NCBI RefSeq assembly: GCF_021018895.1 | Contig: NC_079375.1 | Location: 17,605,992 to 17,669,991 of the forward strand | Direction: 5' to 3' | DNA from: Seriola aureovittata | Lineage: Eukaryota > Chordata > Actinopteri > Carangiformes > Carangidae | Length of the DNA stretch: 64,000 nt | Shown: one piece after another, positions 57,701 through 64,000 of the stretch | How the letters are laid out: every line of letters begins with the position of its first letter | Numbering within the stretch: position 1 is the stretch's first letter | Translations under genes and position numbers: made by a program | Notes under the pieces: model-generated | What the model saw: the letters and a program-made list of their open reading frames with translations, nothing else | The model's database searches: none | Told to the model about the DNA's origin: nothing

Positions 57701-60700
57701 TTGATTTAATGTAGTTATTGTGTCACTTCTAATAGCAATCCTCCAATCCAGATTCACATAAAAATGTCTGTCTCCATGTTTTTTTTGTTATTATACATAT
57801 GACTTATACACACGGAACAGAGTTGCTATGATCTCTGATCCATTTGATATCTAAAAATACTCTTGGGGATGATGGGAAACACCACCAATATTTCTGAATG
57901 TCTGCCAAGACGTTTGATGATTTTCTCCGATGAATTATATGCTCATTATACACCACGAGACACACACTGAGCCTGTCAGTTCAGCAGAGCGGCTTGCTGC
58001 TGGAAGAATAATGCATGGAGTAAAAAGCAGAAGATCTCTGTTTCTGCTGCATCAAATTTAGGACTTTTTTTTTTTTTAATTGTCCTTTATGAGTCCAACA
58101 GTGTGACAGGAGTGTAATGCTAAATCAATGGAGTACTCTATTAACATTAGAGTGATTTGTTTTTCTCAGCTGTAGCTGATCATTCTGTTAATTTCTGCCA
58201 TAGTTCTTGCACATTTTCTTTTTTTCTTCAATAAATCTTTCATCTGATGCTGTATAGCTGCTGAGTTTGTATTAGTCCTTTTAACAAGCCCTATTATTAT
58301 CACATTAAGCAGTTGTTATTCAGTGTATTTCAGTATATTTGTTGTCTGTATCTGTAAGTTTCTACCAACCTACAACGTTTTCCTTCTCGACTGGATGGAA
58401 ACTAGGAATGTTACATTGCTGGACCACAGTAATTATGGTCTATCATATAGAATGTAATAAGAGCAGATAAGATAATAACCCATAATAAAGTCAAAAGCTT
58501 TCAGTGTGAGTCATGGCCCCCACTAAGGCTGTGATGAGAGGATGGTAGTGAGTTGAGTCATGTTGATACAGGAGGATCAGATCGAGTCTGGAAAGAATTC
58601 AAACACTTCCCTTTGCTGCAGAGCAATATTCAGCACATGTATGTAGAAATGCAGAATATTGTGGTGAATATTAATGTGGTGAATATTATCTTACACTTTA
58701 TCTACCCAGACTGCACTTCACAGAGTTAATGGGTTATGCTTAAACTATGAGCTGTTTTATATGTATGCCTATGAACTGTTGGTGTCTGCATCAGTGTCTG
58801 TAAAACTACAGCGATCAACAGTTTGGTTTTACTGCAGCAGTGTTACAGCATATATAGTGAACCTAGTGCATTGAAGTCCATGTTATGTTGTCAGCTGAAT
58901 ATTATTATGTAACATTCTTTCCTTAATTCTTGGTTAATGTGACATTACTTTGTGCTGCTCGTGCGGAGGACCTCGCTTGTAGACCTATTTGTAAGTGTCT
59001 CAGTGAGCAGAGAATACACACTGTCGGATAAGTGTGGATTGGCTCATTCTGCTGCTGCTGTACTGATATCCTCTCTATGGCTCTGAGACAGCCGACCCAT
59101 CTGGTGAGAGGCCGCTGGGCACCAAGGTAAACAAACACCAAGCACGAACAGCTAAAGAGAGAGTGTTTTCTGTGTTGCTCATCATTGATCTTCAGAGCTA
59201 TTTCGAGAAATTTGTTTGAGGATTATCACATATACAGACCAACGGACCAGAAGCCATGAGTGTGCATGGAAGTAAACATGACAAACAGAAAAAAAGAGGA
59301 GACAGATGGAGAGGGGGTGAAACCAGTCTAAGAAGAAGTATGTACAAAGTGAAGAGTGGACCTGTACCATCTGTAAAACAGTTGGGAGAAATAGCCTGCA
59401 GGAGAGAGGGAGCAACAAAAGACACAAAAAGGAATAAGTCATTTCATTTTATGTGTTACTTAACACAGTGATCACATAAAGCAGATGTTCTCAGATCTCC
59501 CTGGAGCAATGAATACAAAAGCATCTCTGTTTAAAATCGTTAACAGTATCTGAAGGCACAGCTTCCAGCAACAGCTTATTCATCTAATTTCAATGAAATT
59601 GTTCATAAAATATTAAAAGGAACCTTTAAAACCTTAAACGCATTTACCTGGCATGACTGCAGAACTTCAATCAGCACAATAAAGCAGAAATATAGATGAA
59701 TTAATGCTGGGAATAAATGCCAAATCTACATCAATAGCAGACGATCATTAAACACTAAAAAGGTTAAAAATAGTAAAAAGATTAATAATTGCCATTACTT
59801 TTTTCAGACAAGAGGACAGACAGCTTAAATCAACTGTAAAGTGGGTTATTAAAGACCTTAATCATTAATGTTAGAACTTACTATAGAACATCTTTAGTCT
59901 TCTATGGATCATATCCAGTTTTTTACACTCAAGTGATTTGTTCCATGCATATTTTACCTAGTTTTATGGTATAAAATTAAGGGGTAAATGCCAAGTGTGT
60001 AGTATCTGTTGTTTTTAAGATACATGTGTGAACTGCTTCCTGCACCTCAGAAAATATTCTATAGAGTAGGTGTAAACACCAGATAGTGGTATAGTAATTG
60101 TAGGCTATTTCTCTGAGTGTACATCCTGTGTGTGGGAAGACTTCATACACACAGTTTTCCCTCATCCCACAGTTCTTACTGTACACAGTAAATTATAATC
60201 ACGTTTGCTTCCTTTTCATATGAAGCAATGATGTACAATATATAATAAATAATATTTCTGAACTATACTTTCTCACCGATAAGAACTTAAAATGTGGAGG
60301 AAATCTGAATTTATTGTATTATATTGCAAAAATGTCTGATTTGAGGTGCAGGCTGTAATTTCTCTTTATCAAGATAAATGCCATTTTCATTATTTATTAA
60401 GTGTCCTCAAAAAGATCATTGTATGAACTTACTGGCCCCCAAAAATGCCCACCCACCCCCAAAAACCAAGAGAGAGAGAGACGACAAGAAATCAGAGGAA
60501 AGAAGATGCACTATGCAGGTCAAATGTGAATTAAATTAAAACTATGTCACCTCTTTTTACATAGAAAACAATGCATCTTTTACTATAATTTTACAGATTT
60601 TCCTCACTGTGACTCAGTTATCATATAACATACGTTTCTAAATGTCAAAAATGATTTTTATTTGATGTTTGCTGCTTTCCGTCAAGAGCTTCTATTTGAC

Positions 60701-62309
60701 AGACAAGATGAAATCCTTCAGTTACTTGGCTACTTTGGATCTCCTCCCCATTATACTTATGTGTGTGAGTGTGTTCTCACCATCCCTTGTGACTGCTTGG
60801 CATTTTGACAAGTGTGTGACAGTCAAATCTGTCAACAACGGCAGCATGATGCATCCTTACACAATATGCTGGCGATGAACAGTGTCTCTCAAACAGACAG
60901 AGAAAGGAGAAGGGGCAACCAAATGGTACACAGTAAATTTTTTGACAAGAAGATGAACATAATGGCCTGGGTTCATCACCAATACAAATCAATCGATGAT
61001 GAATCATGAGGCTCATCATTGGCTCAGGGACAAGAGAAGCTTGATTGGTTCCACAATCAACAGATGTCAATACTTGTTGAAGCTTCTCTATTCTTTCTTC
61101 CTGGTGTCGTGTCACCTCCTGTAAGCAGCGAGAACACAAAGATAGTTTGACTTGTCTCTCTACTGAGTTCTAAGATTGCGTCAAAGCAAAAACATGTGAG
61201 TCATAATACAGAGTTTAGTCAGGACATCAAAGACAAATAAAAAATGGTGGTAGTGTAGCACTGTAACTTGATTTTGACACCTCTGGTAACACACTGCTTT
61301 TGAACAGCAGGTTGTCTCTAGCTCTCCACAGTTTCCTTTCCTGTTGTTTTTCACTGGAAAATATTTTGTTGTGCATATAGCCTATTTTTGTAATTCTTTT
61401 TCTGCAGCAGAAAAAAAAAAACCATCCCGCTGTCTCTGTATTGGTATCTCAGTGTCAACACAAAGCCTGAGGGGAGAAGGAGGAAATGGTGGGAGCGAAG
61501 TACTCAGCTAACAGGAAAAATTAAATGAAACGAGGACCCTTTAGGCTTCCTTATATAGGCTCCATTTATTAGGGCAACATGTGGATGACTCATTGCCCTG
61601 CTTCACCATGTAATTGTGAATGATTGCTGGTATGTATTATACGGCACAGAAGTAAGTGAAAGGTAAACGGTAAGAGCGCGGCTGGAGACACACACTGCTG
61701 TTCTCCAGAACACTTAAAATCCATAATTGGTGGTTGAAGAAATGAGTCATGACCATGGCTGCTGTTTGGTTAAGATGACATTGATGACATGCCGCAATTC
61801 ATGCCGAGTTTTATTTTCAGGCATTTCATATTTACTATTAGTTACTATAGTTACTATTTCATATATACACAGCAATCACCCACCCATATAATTCATAGTG
61901 TATTCAATGAATATCAACAGGATGTGGCTTGACAGCAAAAAGAAGCTAAACATTGACCAAGAATATTTGAAAAGATGGTTTGATGAGGTGAAGAGCAGAA
62001 TTCTGATGAATTACAGATTATTTGCACTGTGCTGCTCTTTGTGACCGGAATTTCAAATTCAAGTTGATATCGGATCAGATTCAAAGCTGCTGTCAGAGTC
62101 CAGTTCATAAAAGTATATCATTATACATCTTTGTTGTGGAATATTGTAAAAATAACCATTCATTAAACCCCTTCCCTGAACAGCTTAGCAACTGTAGCCT
62201 GGCCCGTCTTTATGTGACAAGGGGCCCCACCTGCTTTTTTTGTAAGGGCTCACAAGTCAAACAAACATACTGGTTTAATCCTATACAATGTTTTTATATG
62301 TAAAATCTT

Positions 62310-62470
62310 AGTCTTCAAAGTAAGGAGTACTTAAACGGTAAAATACTGATATGTAGTGCAGTAATAGTATAAAGTATCAGATAATGGAAATACTCGAGTA
62401 AAGTAAGAACCTGAACCAGAAGTGTATTTATAGCAGTAACTGAGCGAATGTACTTTTCAACATTGCTTTT
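62310..62470. repeat. GTGGTGGAA-type repeat, copy C (partial)
   Basis: AAGTAAGGAGTACTTAAACGG, later ATACTCGAGTAAAGTA and GAATGTACTTTTCAACATTG, resemble sub-terminal sequence of copies A and B. Only one end is recognisable. Confidence 0.4.
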
Positions 62471-63269
62471 AATTTAGCCTTATAACCAGAAAAACAAGCA
62501 AAAGTGTAAAGAATGAGATTGTCAATCCTCTCTAACATCAGCTGTATTATTTCGCATGTCTGGCTAACTAGTTCAATACCTACAATAGTTAGAACGTGTT
62601 ATGTAGCAGGCCAAGAAGAACGTCATTAACCATCTGTTAACTGTAAAAAAAAGACTTTTCACATTTACTCTACTGTGTATTATTCTCTCACTGTGTGGAA
62701 GCTGGTGCTGGGAGCTATCACAGCTCTGCCCTGCTGTCTCTTGGATTTGGGGAAGTTTACACTCCAGCAACCCTAGCCAACCTTACCCGAGATAGCATTA
62801 AGCTTGCCACACATATTGGTTAGTCCTAATCTTAAAGGCTTTTTTTTCTCTAACTCTTCTAACATTAGAAGTGAAACATACTGTTAAAAAATATAAACAA
62901 TTAAGCAGAAATTGAAAATGTGTCTTGATTGTTGATTTTTTTAAAAGCAGCCAAACAGGGTTGTGAATTAATTTACAGTCTGATCTTATTTTTCCTCATT
63001 AGCTCTGATTATTGCTAATAATTCATTGATTAATTAAGACTTCTTTTTCTATAAACGGGCAATGCTTGCGCAGGCAAGGGGCAGAAAATGTCCCAAAATG
63101 ACTGAGAGCTTATGATCAACATGAAAAGTTGTTTTTATGCTTAAAACTGCATGAATCACAAAAATAAGAAGTGGAGTATGTTGTACCAAGACAGAAACCT
63201 ATTTCCAGTGATCTGGTCAGAGTTCTGGATGTTATGAAGTGTGGAAGTGGATGGTTTTGTATTGAAACA

Positions 63270-63420
63270 GCAGGAATAAACGCCACTTTTAATTGAAGCT
63301 GCAGGAATAAAGCGCAGTTTTAATTTAAAGTGCAGGAACAAACACCAGTTTTAATTAAAGCTGCAGGAATAAATGCCAGTTTTGACTGAAAATGCAGGAA
63401 TAAATGCCAGGTTTAAGGTC
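63270..63420. repeat. 31-bp tandem repeat, about five copies
   Basis: GCAGGAA starts at 63270, 63301, 63332, 63363 and 63394, exactly 31 bp apart. Each unit resembles GCAGGAATAAATGCCAGTTT followed by TAATTAAAGCT, with several substitutions between copies. Confidence 0.92.
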
Positions 63421-64000
63421 AGAGAGACAGCTCACACTTTTGCTGTGTGTTTAAGGCTGTTAAATAAGCATTGCCAAGGCTCAGTGTTTGACATGTATTT
63501 AGAGTTTCAGTTTGGGAGTCAGTGACAGCTGATGGACAAGCAAACTGATGGCTGTGGATGGAAATTGTCACGTTGTAATTTTCCAGAAAATCATAATACA
63601 GCTTTACAGGACTCTCATTTTGAAGACAGCTTGAAACATTAAAACATCATCCAGAGACAGTGTTTCAAACAATTCACTGTGGGTTAACATTGACTTAATT
63701 AGCAAGCTATAGCTACAGCTATTGAATTGATAGTCCCCGGCTAGAGAAGAGAAGCCTCTTTGACTACCAATATCTAAAATCAATGACCCGTTGTTCTGAA
63801 TTTGGAGAGGTAAATCTTTTACCAATATCACTGTAAACTGCATTACTTGCTGAAGAGAGAGAAGGGAAAGCTTAAGAGGTGCAGCAACAGCAAGTAAGGA
63901 GGCCGGGGCTTAGTGAACAGTCAGTTGACTTGTCAAGTCGCTAACTTCAATTTCACCGGGTACACACTGGCTGTGTCTTTGCTGCGTGTGTGGAGGCTTC

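Larger units (their letters stand above)
53010..64000. other. Intergenic region after c2cd4c promoter
   Basis: About 11 kb in which I find no gene. It holds fragments of a LINE and a Tc1 transposase, a third copy of the GTGGTGGAA-type repeat and a 31-bp tandem repeat. The remainder is AT-rich, unassigned sequence. All other open frames are short and without recognisable domains. Confidence 0.6.

Overview
The window looks like teleost nuclear DNA, most likely percomorph. It has split vertebrate genes, very long introns, abundant (CA)n, (GATA)n and (GA)n tracts, and degraded LINE and Tc1-like elements of types common in fish. There is no operon structure, rRNA, tRNA or CRISPR array that I can support. 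Three protein-coding genes are recognised, all on the minus strand.

1 to about 40.5 kb is the 5' half of ptprs (LAR-family receptor protein tyrosine phosphatase sigma), read from high to low coordinates. It comprises a probable GA-rich, CpG-rich non-coding first exon (ending at 40148), the start-codon and signal-peptide exon (26153-26370), two exons forming Ig domain 1 (21595-21740, 20354-20495), two exons forming Ig domain 2 (13207-13395, 5651-5761), and a 12-nt microexon encoding Glu-Leu-Arg-Glu (4778-4789) that matches the known alternatively spliced meB insert. Exon phases agree at every junction (1, 0, 1, 1, 1). Ig3, the FNIII repeats, the membrane segment and the phosphatase domains lie beyond position 1.

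45.2-47.1 kb is an intact single-exon fem1a (617 aa), a CUL2 E3-ligase substrate receptor. Its promoter carries two ZNF143/SBS-like motifs and two YY1-like motifs. 50.8-53.0 kb is c2cd4c (433 aa, two coding exons, a 5' UTR exon and a TATA box). Between fem1a and c2cd4c a possible plus-strand transcript is suggested by splice-site-like sequences. From 53 kb to the end I find no gene, only repeats and unassigned sequence.

The three genes are not an operon and have unrelated roles: synaptic and axonal adhesion signalling, protein degradation, and a poorly characterised C2-domain protein. They share human synteny, since PTPRS, FEM1A and C2CD4C are all on 19p13.3. I found no clearly new biological system. 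The most useful observations are the meB microexon, a duplicated palindromic CCAAT cassette in a ptprs intron, the distal ptprs first exon, a short intron inside the c2cd4c coding region, a 31-bp tandem repeat and several structured repeats. All splice sites were read by eye, with no transcript data.
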